51,278 bases of DNA. Origin: Candidatus Peribacteria bacterium (GTDB lineage Bacteria > Patescibacteriota > Gracilibacteria > UBA1369 > UBA12463). Location: positions 1-51,278 of the forward strand of contig CALQZC010000003.1 in NCBI GenBank assembly GCA_943349045.1. Direction: 5' to 3'. Numbering within the stretch: the stretch's first letter is position 1; every line of letters starts with the position of its first letter. Position numbers and translations under genes: made by a program. The notes beneath the pieces were generated by a model. That model saw only the letters and a list, made by a program, of their open reading frames with translations. It made no database searches and was not told the origin of the DNA. This document shows, in pieces, positions 18,626 through 29,432 of the stretch.

Positions 18626-19645
18626 ATGAAAAATCTCATCGCTCGCATTATCGATCAAGCGCAAAAAAATCCACAACGGATCGTGTTTGCGGAGACCGAT
18701 GATCCACGCACTCTGCAGGCGATCGATTATCTCCACGATCACAAAATTATCACGCCAGTACTCATTGGGAGTAAGGAAAAAATCGCAGCCATAGCAGAAA
18801 AAAACAAGGTTAAGATGTCACTTGATGATCTTGATATTTTTGACAAAGATGCAGCAGGCTCAAAAGAAAAAATGGAAACCTACGCGCAAAAACTCTACGA
18901 ACGACGAAAAGAAAAAGGCATGACCATCGAAGAGGCACGAGAAAAAATGCAACTACCCGACTACATCGGATGCATGATGACTCACCTCGACGAGGTTGAT
19001 GGCATGGTCTCAGGCGCAACCTCGCACTCCTCAGATTTTCTCACACCGATTTTCCAGATCATCGGAACCAAAGAAAAATTTCACAAAGTATCCGGTGTGT
19101 TTTTCATGCTCATGCAGCAGCGATTCATGCTCTTCGCCGACTGCTCGGTAATCGTAAATCCGGACGCCCGTGACCTCGCGAATATTGCCTTGGATACGGC
19201 ACAAACTGCCCGTCGCTTCGGTATCGAACCTCGCGTGGCGATGCTCTCATTTTCGACACACGGCTCAAGCGCCGACGAATCAATTCAAAAAATTCCTGAG
19301 GCCATGAAACTGATTAAACAAGAAGATCCATCATTGATCATCGACGGAGAAATCCAACTCGATGCCGCCGTCGTTCCAGATATTGCCGCACGAAAATTTC
19401 CAGATTCACCTCTGCAGGGAAATGCAAATATCCTCATATTTCCAGACCTCAACAGTGCGAACATCGGATACAAACTCTGTGAACGGCTCGCAAAAGCTGA
19501 TGCCATCGGTCCAATACTTCAAGGCTTGCGTAAGCCAGTAAATGACCTCTCGCGCGGATGCGACTGGGAAGACATTGTCCATGTCGCCGCCATCACCGCC
19601 TGCGAAGCGATGTCCGCAGATTACGACACCAAAGAATACCAATAG
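18626..19645 (+). CDS. pta: Phosphate acetyltransferase
   Basis: VFAETDDPRTLQAIDYL, MVSGATSHSSDFLTPIFQIIG, NANILIFPDLNSANIGYKLCERLA. Confidence 0.95.
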   Translation: MKNLIARIIDQAQKNPQRIVFAETDDPRTLQAIDYLHDHKIITPVLIGSKEKIAAIAEKNKVKMSLDDLDIFDKDAAGSKEKMETYAQKLYERRKEKGMTIEEAREKMQLPDYIGCMMTHLDEVDGMVSGATSHSSDFLTPIFQIIGTKEKFHKVSGVFFMLMQQRFMLFADCSVIVNPDARDLANIALDTAQTARRFGIEPRVAMLSFSTHGSSADESIQKIPEAMKLIKQEDPSLIIDGEIQLDAAVVPDIAARKFPDSPLQGNANILIFPDLNSANIGYKLCERLAKADAIGPILQGLRKPVNDLSRGCDWEDIVHVAAITACEAMSADYDTKEYQ

Positions 19646-19665
19646 CCACTTCACCTCACTCACCC

Positions 19666-20838
19666 ATGCTCATTCTCGTCTTTAACGCCGGCTCATCGAG
19701 CCTCAAGTGTCAGCTCGTCGATACCAAGCGCGAAAAAATATTATTTTCCTCAATGGTCGATCGACTCGGCCATAAGAAATGTGAGTTCCGTATGGAAGTA
19801 GGCGCGAAAAAACTCACCACCAAGCCAAAAATCAAAACCATCTCGCAAGCCGTATCACTCACCTGCGAGTTTCTTTTCAGTCAGAAAATTTTCAAGAATC
19901 AGAAAATCGAAGCGATCGCTCACCGTGTCGTTCACGGTGGAGAGACCTACTATGAGCCAACGATCATCAACGCAAAAGTTCTCACAGAACTCACGAAACT
20001 CTACGCACTTGCCCCACTTCACAATCCTCCAAACGTCGAAGGTATCAAGGCAGCACAAAAGATATTCAAAAAACTTCCACAGATCGCCATATTCGATACC
20101 GGCTACTACAAAGACTTACCGATTCACGCCTATCTCTACCCCGTTCCGATCGAATGGCACGAAAAATTCGGCGTCCGACGCTACGGCTTTCACGGCATCA
20201 GTCACGAATACGTCACACAGATCGCGGTCAAAAAACTTCGCGGATTTCTCAGGCTCGGAAGCGCGAAAAACACTCGAGTCATCTCTTGCCATCTCGGAAA
20301 CGGTTGCAGTATTACCGCATCAATCAACGGAAAAGCACTCGATACCAGCATGGGTTTCACGCCACTCGAAGGCATTCCCATGGGAACACGCTCCGGAAAT
20401 ATCGATCCGGCACTCGTCCCCTACCTCGCGAAAAAACTCAAGATCACACCCGAAAAAGTCATCGACCTTCTCAACCGCGAGTCCGGTCTCAAAGGGCTCT
20501 CTGGAGTCTCAGGTGACATGCGCGACATTCGTGCCGGCAATCTAAAAAATAATCCCGCAACGCAGCTCGCCTACAATATCTACATCGACCGAATCGCCAA
20601 ATATATCGGCGGCTACACCACCGTTCTTGGTGGCCTCGACGCACTCGTCTTCACCGCTGGCGTCGGTGAAAATGCCACCTACCTTCAAAAAGACATCCTC
20701 AAAAAACTCGCGCACCTCACCAAATTCAAGACATTCATTATTCACACCCAGGAAGAGCTGCATATCGCAATGAAAGCAAAAGAGTTCATCAGCTTAAAGG
20801 AAGTCGAAATGCGTTCCCTTAAGCGGATTATCAGGTGA
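19666..20838 (+). CDS. ackA: Acetate kinase
   Basis: ATG at 19666: MLILVFNAGSSSLKCQL; AHRVVHGGE, YGFHGISHEYV, ISCHLGNGCSI, TRSGNIDPAL. Confidence 0.96.
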   Translation: MLILVFNAGSSSLKCQLVDTKREKILFSSMVDRLGHKKCEFRMEVGAKKLTTKPKIKTISQAVSLTCEFLFSQKIFKNQKIEAIAHRVVHGGETYYEPTIINAKVLTELTKLYALAPLHNPPNVEGIKAAQKIFKKLPQIAIFDTGYYKDLPIHAYLYPVPIEWHEKFGVRRYGFHGISHEYVTQIAVKKLRGFLRLGSAKNTRVISCHLGNGCSITASINGKALDTSMGFTPLEGIPMGTRSGNIDPALVPYLAKKLKITPEKVIDLLNRESGLKGLSGVSGDMRDIRAGNLKNNPATQLAYNIYIDRIAKYIGGYTTVLGGLDALVFTAGVGENATYLQKDILKKLAHLTKFKTFIIHTQEELHIAMKAKEFISLKEVEMRSLKRIIR

Positions 20839-23151
20839 AAGTTCTCCGCCCTTCTGGAGAATGGTTTTCACTGGCTTTCCTTGAGCATTGATGGCCTTAA
20901 TCTTCATAAGGTCAAAGAAGGCATCGTCAAGTGAGTCGTCGATGACACCCTGTGCCTTCAGTGAGAAGCACGTAGTGCTACCAGCATACATATCAACATT
21001 GGAGCTCATAGGAAATATGGCCGTATGCTTGCTCCATCCAGCCTTTTCAAGCAGGACAGAGAGTCCACTCGAAGTATCGATCTTTACAGTCTTAAAAGGT
21101 GATTGCTCACGAACTAGATGGTCAAAAGTTATCTCAGTAATTTGAGCATTTTCATTTGGCACGAGACAGAACTGATTCATCTCGACATACTCGCCTGGCT
21201 TCATCGTATCGAGATCAACAATTTTTGTATAAGGCGGTGGAATATTATTTGAGGATGTCTCAAAGATGCCTGACTGAGTAAAGACAGTGTCATTAAATAC
21301 GAGAGGAAGGGTAATAGGCTTTGAAGTTTTAGAAGCCGGAGTGAATGTCATGAGAGGAGCTGGCATACCAGATTTAATAGGAATACTTTTGCCATCCTGA
21401 ACGACAGTGAAGTCTTTACCATAGTTCACCGAAAGTGAGTTGATGACGGGCTGGATGTAATAAGAAGATTTTAGCGACTTCGGAAGCTCTAAGAGAGAAA
21501 AATAAACATTAAGCCCATTAGTAAATGCCGGAAGTTGAAGAGTAAAGGGTGTTTGAGGCATCACGACAATATCCTGAGGCTTATCATTCTGAAGTGAATT
21601 CGAAGAAGAAAAATGAGCACGTATTTTGAATGGCCCTTGGGCATTGCTCTTGAAAACCATCGACATGGGAAGAGGATTATATTTCATGGCATACGATGTG
21701 CTCTGATAATTTTTAAGATAAAGAGCAGCCAAAGGTTCTGGATTATTCGGAAGCTTCTCGTTGAGGGCGTCAATAGACTGAGTACCGCCATAGCTGTTGA
21801 AGTTAACCTCGAGAGCATTGAGATTGACGGCCAACTGAGTGACAGTATCGGCACCTTTATAGTTTTCTTCGCTGTCTTCAATTTTGTAATCTGGTGGGAA
21901 TAGAGGCTGTGGCTTACCAGAAACATCGAGCTGAATCGTTCCAAGAATACTAGAAACAAAAGGAGTTTGTGACTGGTCAGACTTTTCAGCTATCACCGCA
22001 CCATTACCTTTGATATTAGTAATTTTGAGAGTGTATGTTGCGCTATCAAGGGGAAGGTCGAGGTTAATGTTTGCCAAAAAATCAGTCATCGTATCGAGCT
22101 TGATATTCATGGGGATAGTCGTTGGCGTATTCGGCTGGAGAATAATCTGCTTCACTGGAAGTGTGAGCATATCATCTCCATAATCAAACTGGAGATCGTT
22201 CGAAGTAATTACCGTCGAATAAAGTTTCATTTTTACGGGTTTTGAGGCATTCGTCTTGAGCTCGATATCAAAACTATCAAGCTGATATGCATGAGCATAC
22301 ATGTTGTTTCCGTAAAACGAGAGGTTAACAAAAGGAGGATTATCCTTAGGCTTAAGCTCGTATGCCTGGATGGATGGAGCCTGATATTCGATAAGAAAAG
22401 GGCCCGGTTTTGCCGTGAAAAGCGTGAGAACTCCAAGACCATAATCACTATTGGCATTCTTCCCGGTTAACTGTTGTTTTATCCAGGTGTCAGTGAGACT
22501 TGTTTGAGAGAAGTAGACAGGTGTGTTGCTTCCTACGCCAAGGATGACAGGAATAATCCACTTACCTCCAGGTTTTATGCTCGTTGCCATGAGATTGAAC
22601 TTTCGGCAGTTGCCAGGTTCGATGCTGACCGGCTTATCGAGAATAATGTCATATATTTTCTGCTGATATCCACCAGTATTATACTTACCTTGAAGCATAT
22701 CCGTAATTTCGCTCTTCCAGAGCTGCTGTGAATCGAGATACGGAATGAACGAAAAATTCGCTTTTGCAAACATCTGGAATTTAATTCCAGTAATGGTAGA
22801 TGCTTTTTTCCCCGAAGCGCAAAATGTAAACTGTGTAAGAAGTGACTTTTTATCTTTAGAAACAGCGGTAACTTGCTCTGGAGTATAAGTATAGGACTTT
22901 GGACCTTCTTTGGTAATCATAAGCGAGTCGGGGGTATCGATGAGTCCTCCATAGACATTTCGAAGTGTATCCTTATTGAGATCCTGTGCAAGCCGTTTCA
23001 TGGCAGCCTCATCATTTCTCTGAGCTCGGAGATCTTTTGACTCAATGATATCAAATTGTCCAAGCAGATTGGTACCATTGACCGTTAGCGCAGCAATGAT
23101 GACAAAAACAATTGAACCAAGAATGAGATATTTTCGAGAAAAAGTATTCAT
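20794..23151 (-). CDS. Large signal-anchored extracellular protein (tandem paralogue 2)
   Basis: N-terminal single TM KYLILGSIVFVIIAALTVNG; C-terminus shares the pattern FK(T/D)(V/I)K...W(S/T)K...IF...FDLxxIxA...GxxPxKGxxxxF with the adjacent protein. Confidence 0.75.
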   Translation of the reverse strand: MNTFSRKYLILGSIVFVIIAALTVNGTNLLGQFDIIESKDLRAQRNDEAAMKRLAQDLNKDTLRNVYGGLIDTPDSLMITKEGPKSYTYTPEQVTAVSKDKKSLLTQFTFCASGKKASTITGIKFQMFAKANFSFIPYLDSQQLWKSEITDMLQGKYNTGGYQQKIYDIILDKPVSIEPGNCRKFNLMATSIKPGGKWIIPVILGVGSNTPVYFSQTSLTDTWIKQQLTGKNANSDYGLGVLTLFTAKPGPFLIEYQAPSIQAYELKPKDNPPFVNLSFYGNNMYAHAYQLDSFDIELKTNASKPVKMKLYSTVITSNDLQFDYGDDMLTLPVKQIILQPNTPTTIPMNIKLDTMTDFLANINLDLPLDSATYTLKITNIKGNGAVIAEKSDQSQTPFVSSILGTIQLDVSGKPQPLFPPDYKIEDSEENYKGADTVTQLAVNLNALEVNFNSYGGTQSIDALNEKLPNNPEPLAALYLKNYQSTSYAMKYNPLPMSMVFKSNAQGPFKIRAHFSSSNSLQNDKPQDIVVMPQTPFTLQLPAFTNGLNVYFSLLELPKSLKSSYYIQPVINSLSVNYGKDFTVVQDGKSIPIKSGMPAPLMTFTPASKTSKPITLPLVFNDTVFTQSGIFETSSNNIPPPYTKIVDLDTMKPGEYVEMNQFCLVPNENAQITEITFDHLVREQSPFKTVKIDTSSGLSVLLEKAGWSKHTAIFPMSSNVDMYAGSTTCFSLKAQGVIDDSLDDAFFDLMKIKAINAQGKPVKTILQKGGELSPDNPLKGTHFDFL

Positions 23152-23152
23152 A

Positions 23153-25468
23153 TTATTTGAAAATGTAAACAGGGCCTTTCACGGGGTTTTGTCCAAGGGG
23201 TAGAGACTTTACAAACACGGGAACGAGAGTACCTCCAGGAGTTTTTGCATCAATTTGAATAAGGTCGAACCAAATATCCTCGACTGGCTCAGCAGGATCC
23301 AGCGCAACAAGTTCATAGGACCAAGTTTCTTCATTGCCGTGAATAAATGGAGTGCTTGGCGTGAATATTGAGTTCTCTTTTGTCCAGTCGGCAGATTTCA
23401 AATAAACATTTGCATCTGATCTTTGAAGTTTAATATCTTTGAACGGGGACGTGTCACGAGCAAGATGTTTGTAGGTAACTCCGTGAATTTTTACATCTCC
23501 CTGCGCAAGGAAGTACGCCGTATTCATCGTGAAACCAGAGGTTTTGCCCTTCGGAAGATTTGCAATAGTGACAAGCTTTGAGGCACCCGAACCTCCACTT
23601 CCCCCTATATCGATAAAATTGAGGGTGGTTGGACCAATAGATACGATACCAAAGGAAAAAGGGAAGATAGCAGACTTATTAACCCACATTTCCTTATCGA
23701 AATCCCACTCCTGAATAAATTGAGGAATGGATTGGCCTTTCTTGTAACCATCTATATCAGTATTGAAGACTTGAACAAGGTTAGTAATTTTTGGCTTAAT
23801 ATGGTGGATAAATTTGGGATCTCCAGGGATATTTTCAGCCTTAATGTAAAGGTCCAAGAGGAAGAAATCGCTCAGTGTAACCACATCTCCCTTGGAAACT
23901 AACTCTGTAGCAATAAGGACGTTATTATTAAAAAACTTGAGCTTAAGAGGTTCCTTAAATGTTCCATCAAATTTAATGGAAAGGTCTTTAACGATAATGT
24001 TGTTTGAATCAGTCCCAGATACACTTGTTTTAATATAAGCAATTTTATAGGATCCCTCTTTGTTTATGCTATTTTGAGCGTCAGTAGAATCGATCCATTG
24101 CTTGCTGCCTTTGCTGGGGTGAGGGTAAATAAACGCAGCGGCTGTCAGGTTATCAACAATTGAAATTATCGTTGTATCAAGGGTTGCAAGATTAGTATCC
24201 AATGACCCATCAGTAACAACATCAACAACTTTGAAGTAAAAATTACCCTTAGTAGCCGGAGTGGATCCAACAGAGAGAATCTTAAGCACTGTCACCTGCC
24301 CATATGAAAGATTGACATTTAGAGGGATAGTTATTTCTTCGCCAGCTTTCATGGTAATACTCTGATCTGCAGGAGCGGGAGTGCCTGAGGAAGAGGTATC
24401 GGAATCCCAGGCATAGCTGCCGAGATTATTTGTATACCAGAGATATGGTTTTGGAGTTGAGGCCTTAATTTTAAACGTCATCGACTCGTAATCCTTCGTC
24501 ACAAGAGAGAGCTTCACGGAAGAGACCGAAGCTTTTCCAGTATTCGGTGTATAGATGGCATAACTGCCATAGAGAAAGTCACTTCCCGTAGCGTTTGCTT
24601 TATATGTCTTATTTTTCGGCTTATCAACGTTGGTAATGAATATTTTTTTATCTGGCTTGAAGGCAATATGGGTACCGACAATCAATGTTTCGTTATTGTT
24701 TCCAAGCCAGTCATTTGCCTGATTATTATATTGAACCTTAACATTAGCTTTGACGCCTACTAAGGAGATTCGCTGCCACTCAGCTTTGGCATCGACACTG
24801 GTAAGGCGCATGCCAACTTCAACGCAGCTATTCGCAAGAAGGAGATAGTTGTCGATGGTCATGAAGTCTCCAGACCAGTCTTGATGAATAGCGACATTGA
24901 GAGAGTCGGGTTTGCCAGTGATTTGAAGAAGGCCAACGCTTGAGTGATCAGATCCTTGCGACATAAATTTCACATTTCCAATCGTGACATCACTTGGGCC
25001 ACTCGCACAGAGGGTGTATTGATTAGCACTCAGTGACTGTTGCGGAGTGATACTCGAAGTTGTAGCCTCAGCAGTAGAAAGCATGACTTTCGATGGAGAA
25101 ACAGAGAGGATGGTCTTCGATAAACTCTCAAGTTTTTCTGCTTCTGCTTTTTGTTTTTCTTCTTCTTTCTTCGCGTCATCCTCTGCACTCGAAGTTATGA
25201 GATCGGTAGGAGGATATGGATTATCAGAAATTTTTCGCTGCCAATCGGCATCCGTATCGCGCATCTGCGCAACGTTATCAAGTCTATCATTACGAAGGTC
25301 TTCCAACCCCAAAGGAATATCGATATCTCGCTGAAAATCGCGAGATTCAAAGTCAAACTCGCCTTTAAAAAATTTTACCGGTGCACCAGATGCGACCAGG
25401 GCAATGATAATTACAGCAATGAGCCCGATAACCCCAATGAGATATTTGTTTTTTGGATGTCCTTCCAT
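23153..25468 (-). CDS. Large signal-anchored extracellular protein (tandem paralogue 1)
   Basis: N-terminal KNKYLIGVIGLIAVIIIALVASG anchor; paralogous N- and C-termini with 20794-23151; 1-nt intergenic gap. Confidence 0.75.
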   Translation of the reverse strand: MEGHPKNKYLIGVIGLIAVIIIALVASGAPVKFFKGEFDFESRDFQRDIDIPLGLEDLRNDRLDNVAQMRDTDADWQRKISDNPYPPTDLITSSAEDDAKKEEEKQKAEAEKLESLSKTILSVSPSKVMLSTAEATTSSITPQQSLSANQYTLCASGPSDVTIGNVKFMSQGSDHSSVGLLQITGKPDSLNVAIHQDWSGDFMTIDNYLLLANSCVEVGMRLTSVDAKAEWQRISLVGVKANVKVQYNNQANDWLGNNNETLIVGTHIAFKPDKKIFITNVDKPKNKTYKANATGSDFLYGSYAIYTPNTGKASVSSVKLSLVTKDYESMTFKIKASTPKPYLWYTNNLGSYAWDSDTSSSGTPAPADQSITMKAGEEITIPLNVNLSYGQVTVLKILSVGSTPATKGNFYFKVVDVVTDGSLDTNLATLDTTIISIVDNLTAAAFIYPHPSKGSKQWIDSTDAQNSINKEGSYKIAYIKTSVSGTDSNNIIVKDLSIKFDGTFKEPLKLKFFNNNVLIATELVSKGDVVTLSDFFLLDLYIKAENIPGDPKFIHHIKPKITNLVQVFNTDIDGYKKGQSIPQFIQEWDFDKEMWVNKSAIFPFSFGIVSIGPTTLNFIDIGGSGGSGASKLVTIANLPKGKTSGFTMNTAYFLAQGDVKIHGVTYKHLARDTSPFKDIKLQRSDANVYLKSADWTKENSIFTPSTPFIHGNEETWSYELVALDPAEPVEDIWFDLIQIDAKTPGGTLVPVFVKSLPLGQNPVKGPVYIFK

Positions 25469-25559
25469 GATATATTTTTATTTGAGTAAATTATAACATA
25501 AAATTGGAAAATGCGCAACAAAGCTTTATGCCTAAAGGAAAATACCGTAAAATAGCTTC

Positions 25560-26861
25560 GTGAAACAAACAACGACTCGTATAGCCATCATCGGTGGAGG
25601 GGCAGCAGGGCTTATGGCAGCAGCCACGCTCGCGGAGTCACCAACCGCATCAAATATGGAGATCCATCTTTTCGAAAAAAACTCCTACCTCGGGGCAAAA
25701 GTTATTATTAGTGGCGGCGGACGATGCAATGTCACCACCGGATCAGCGCTGACGAACCGTCGTCACGACATCGAGCAACTACTCACCAACTACCCACGCG
25801 GTGCCAAATTTCTCATGTCGGCGTTGTTTCGATGCCCGCCGCAGTCGGTAATAGACTGGTTCGAGTCGCATGGCGTTCCACTCAAAACAGAAGAGGATCT
25901 ACGAGTTTTTCCAATATCGGATAACGGAAAAGATATCGTCGGCGCTCTCGAACGAACCCTCAAGATCAACAACGCAAAAATACATCTGAACACCAATATC
26001 ACCTCGATAGAAAAAGTAAGCAATATATTCCGTCTGCATACTCGAGCTAGCAAGCTCGCCTCTTGGGGGCAGACCGGACACGAAGATTTCGACACCCTCA
26101 TTATCACCACCGGTGGAAACGCCTATCGCCACACCGGATCAACGGGCGACGGATATGCCTTTGCCAAAGCGCTGAATCACACCATTACCGAACTCGCTCC
26201 ATCACTGAGTTCATACATCACCGTCGAAAAATTTCCCGCAAAAATTTCTGGCGTCTCATTCAAAAAAGCAGGACTCACCCTGAAGACACCAACAGCCACC
26301 TACACCAGAACCGGCGCATTTCTCTTCACCCACAAAGGCATCACGGGCCCAGCCATCTTCGCCCTTTCAGGTATGGCCGCGTACGATACACCTACCAATG
26401 GCAATCCCCTTCATCTCACCATCAACTTCTTTCCCGACGAAACACAAGAAGAACTGGCAGCACGTTTCCAGAATCTCGCCAACACGCACGGAAAAAAACA
26501 ACTCATCAATTTTCTCGATATATTTCTCCCGAAATCCATGTGCGATATTTTCATCGACCTTGCGCAAGCACCACCAGATCTTTCGACGGGACAGCTCACC
26601 AAAGAGCTCAAAACCCGCATTCTCCAGCTCCTTCACGCCCTACCACTCACGATCATCAATAGAACTCCTGGTGACGAATTTGTCACGGCAGGTGGCGTGC
26701 CAACCTCAGAAGTAAACACAAATACCATGGAGTCAAAACTCCAGCCAAACCTCTACTTCGCCGGAGAAATTCTCGACATCGACGGATTCACGGGGGGCTT
26801 CAACCTCCAGGCCTCATGGGCCACCGGACGACTCGCGGGGGAAAGTATTGCAAGCAAATAA
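25560..26861 (+). CDS. BaiN/HI0933-like FAD-dependent oxidoreductase
   Basis: GTG start; IAIIGGGAAGLMAA, VIISGGGRCNVT, FVTAGGVPTSEVNTNTMESKLQPNLYFAGEILDIDGFTGGFNLQ. Confidence 0.93.
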   Translation: MKQTTTRIAIIGGGAAGLMAAATLAESPTASNMEIHLFEKNSYLGAKVIISGGGRCNVTTGSALTNRRHDIEQLLTNYPRGAKFLMSALFRCPPQSVIDWFESHGVPLKTEEDLRVFPISDNGKDIVGALERTLKINNAKIHLNTNITSIEKVSNIFRLHTRASKLASWGQTGHEDFDTLIITTGGNAYRHTGSTGDGYAFAKALNHTITELAPSLSSYITVEKFPAKISGVSFKKAGLTLKTPTATYTRTGAFLFTHKGITGPAIFALSGMAAYDTPTNGNPLHLTINFFPDETQEELAARFQNLANTHGKKQLINFLDIFLPKSMCDIFIDLAQAPPDLSTGQLTKELKTRILQLLHALPLTIINRTPGDEFVTAGGVPTSEVNTNTMESKLQPNLYFAGEILDIDGFTGGFNLQASWATGRLAGESIASK

Positions 26862-26869
26862 TAAAACAA

Positions 26870-27340
26870 CTACCCGTCATCACCTGGTCGATAGTCGGCA
26901 GGAGAGGTAACAGCATCGAGCTCCACTCTTGTAGAAACCATCGTGTCCTGTACAGTAAACAGATCCATGATTTGCGAAGATAGATTGATCGCAGCATTAT
27001 GAATCCATTGAATACGCAGATTTTTCTCGGCAATTGGCATCGGATGATGTTCAATATAGGCAAGAAAAAACAGATACGCCTGCCTTGCCTGTTCAATATA
27101 AGGAGCTGGGGACAAATTTTTTGTATCAATACCGAACTCAGCAGGGTTGAAACGAGGCGCCACATGAAATGTAAATGACTTCCATCCAGGATCAAGAAAT
27201 GCCGTCCGAAGAATTCGATGAAATTGGTTTGCATCTTGAGGAAGAACGAGGCTCTCTACATCTCCCCTTATTTCAGGACCAACCATCCTACCATCTTGTA
27301 CGGCATCACTATGAGACACATGTGAAGTACCTAGATCCAT
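26870..27340 (-). CDS. Hypothetical protein
   Basis: 156-aa ORF; no recognised family. Confidence 0.5.
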   Translation of the reverse strand: MDLGTSHVSHSDAVQDGRMVGPEIRGDVESLVLPQDANQFHRILRTAFLDPGWKSFTFHVAPRFNPAEFGIDTKNLSPAPYIEQARQAYLFFLAYIEHHPMPIAEKNLRIQWIHNAAINLSSQIMDLFTVQDTMVSTRVELDAVTSPADYRPGDDG

Positions 27341-27359
27341 AAAGAAAGGAAGTTAGAAG

Positions 27360-27746
27360 TTAAAGTGCTATCTCGGGAACCGTGTGTCGAAATTTCATAT
27401 GAGTTATCGCAGTAACCTTATATAATTCCAAAAGAGTCTGTATCGCAGATTCCACATGTTCAGTCGGCTCCGACCGGAGCTCCTGCAAAACAATATTAAC
27501 CATAACATGAACAACATCAGACAGGTTGTATATGATGCCCTCTCTATTAAGAAAACCAGTCACTTTGGTCAAATCGGGCACACCTTGAGGGCCAGCAACC
27601 TCAACGGCAGACAAAAAACGATTAGCAGCTCCTTCGATAACATCCATTACCTTAAGACGTCGAGTAGGAGGAACGCTACGAGAAAAAACAGGATCCTGTA
27701 CGCCTTCGTAAGGCGCCTGAGGACCACCTTTCGGGCCATCAAACAT
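27360..27746 (-). CDS. Hypothetical protein
   Basis: 128-aa ORF just upstream of 26870-27340 on the same strand. Confidence 0.5.
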   Translation of the reverse strand: MFDGPKGGPQAPYEGVQDPVFSRSVPPTRRLKVMDVIEGAANRFLSAVEVAGPQGVPDLTKVTGFLNREGIIYNLSDVVHVMVNIVLQELRSEPTEHVESAIQTLLELYKVTAITHMKFRHTVPEIAL

Positions 27747-27876
27747 AGAAATTGAGTTAGGGAACCTCTGACTGCGATCGGAGATATCATAGTGACTCTG
27801 AGCAGTTTATCCAACAACTTTTTCTTGACGGAGCGAAGAAGTTCATGGGAAACCCTATTCAGCTTCAAGTGAAGCA

Positions 27877-27905
27877 TTGCTCAAAGCTCAAGAATCTGGT
27901 ATAAT
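27877..27905 (+). promoter_or_regulatory. Extended -10 promoter for AMP phosphorylase
   Basis: TTGCTC (27877-27882), 17-nt spacer, TGGTATAAT (TATAAT 27900-27905). Confidence 0.65.
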
Positions 27906-27952
27906 AAAAGGAAGTAAAAAATCCATCAAAACACATATAACACCCCTTTCTC

Positions 27953-29428
27953 ATGATTCTCAAAGCCCGCAAAATTCCAATTAAAGTAGGAAACAAGTTT
28001 ATCATGGTGATAAATCAGCGAACGGCACACATGATAGATGTGCAGCCGGGCGATCGTCTTTCGGTAAAAAATGGGAGCAAGCGAATAACGTGTATCATCG
28101 ATGTGACAGAAAATGGTGAGTTCAAAGATAATGAAGCAGGACTCTACATTGAGACATGGAACCGATTAGGTGCCAAACACGGTGACAAACTATCGGTATC
28201 GCTCGCAGAAAAGCCGGCGGCCAATATGTATATTCGAGAGAAACTCGAGGGGGTTGAGTTGAACAAAGAAAAAATTGATGCGATCGTCAAGGACATTGTA
28301 AACGACGACCTCTCTGATGTTGAAATGACCTACTTCGTCTCTGCCTGCTACATTCATGGTCTCTCAGATGAAGAAACCACCAACCTCACAAAGTCAATTG
28401 CCGAGCACGGAAACCGCATTAAGGTGAATAAAAAAATCGTCGCTGACAAGCACTGTATCGGTGGTGTTCCAGGCAATCGAACCACGATGATTGTCATTCC
28501 GATTATCGCGGCTGCGGGTATTACGATTCCAAAAACATCATCCCGTGCGATCACCTCGCCATCCGGTACGGCTGATACGATGGAGGTCCTGTGTAACGTG
28601 ACAAACGACGCAAAGAAGTTGAAAAAAATTCTCGAGAAAGTTGGCGCATTCATCACGTGGGGAGGAGGCGTCGATCTCGCCGCTGCAGACGACCGACTCA
28701 TTCGTGTTCGTCATCCAATGAGCCTCGATCCAAAAGGCATGATGCTCGCATCAATTATGGCAAAGAAATACGCCGTCGGTTCGACGCATGTATTGATCGA
28801 TATCCCATATGGTCCTCAGGTAAAGACCAAAACACTCCAGAAAGCGAACGAATTGAAAAAAGACTTCGAGCGACTTGGAAAAATGCTCGGCATGACCGTA
28901 AAGGTCATCGCGACGGAAGGAAACGCGCCAATCGGCCGTGGAATCGGCCCAGTTCTCGAGGCTATCGACGTCATGCAGGTACTGGAAAATGATAAAAATG
29001 CACCAGCTGATCTTCGAAAAAAAGCCATCTATATGGCAGGTGAACTTCTCGAGCTCTGTGGAAAATCGAAAAAAGGCCAGGGGGGAAAGCTCGCAGCTTC
29101 GCTGCTCGCCTCAGGCGCGGCCCTCAAAAAAATGAATGACATTATTGACGCTCAGGGCCGCAAAAAACTCCCACCCGTCGGAAAACTCACGTATGCGGCA
29201 ATCGCAAAAAAATCCGGAAAAATTACCGCCATCGACAACAAGCTCATCTCACACGTTGCCCGCGTCGCAGGCGCTCCAAAGAACTCAGGAGCCGGTATCG
29301 CCATCAACAAAAATCTCGGTGACCGCGTCGTCAAGGGCGACACCCTTTACACTATTTACGCCGAAAACAAAGAGCGTCTGCATAACGCCATCGAGGAGTC
29401 GGGACGAAACGTTTACACGATTAATTAA
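27953..29428 (+). CDS. AMP phosphorylase (thymidine phosphorylase superfamily, archaeal/CPR type)
   Basis: Extra N-terminal domain preceding the phosphorylase fold; DKHCIGGVPGNRTTMIVIPIIAAAGITIPKTSSRAITSPSGTADTMEVLCNV. Confidence 0.9.
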   Translation: MILKARKIPIKVGNKFIMVINQRTAHMIDVQPGDRLSVKNGSKRITCIIDVTENGEFKDNEAGLYIETWNRLGAKHGDKLSVSLAEKPAANMYIREKLEGVELNKEKIDAIVKDIVNDDLSDVEMTYFVSACYIHGLSDEETTNLTKSIAEHGNRIKVNKKIVADKHCIGGVPGNRTTMIVIPIIAAAGITIPKTSSRAITSPSGTADTMEVLCNVTNDAKKLKKILEKVGAFITWGGGVDLAAADDRLIRVRHPMSLDPKGMMLASIMAKKYAVGSTHVLIDIPYGPQVKTKTLQKANELKKDFERLGKMLGMTVKVIATEGNAPIGRGIGPVLEAIDVMQVLENDKNAPADLRKKAIYMAGELLELCGKSKKGQGGKLAASLLASGAALKKMNDIIDAQGRKKLPPVGKLTYAAIAKKSGKITAIDNKLISHVARVAGAPKNSGAGIAINKNLGDRVVKGDTLYTIYAENKERLHNAIEESGRNVYTIN

Positions 29429-29432
29429 TACC

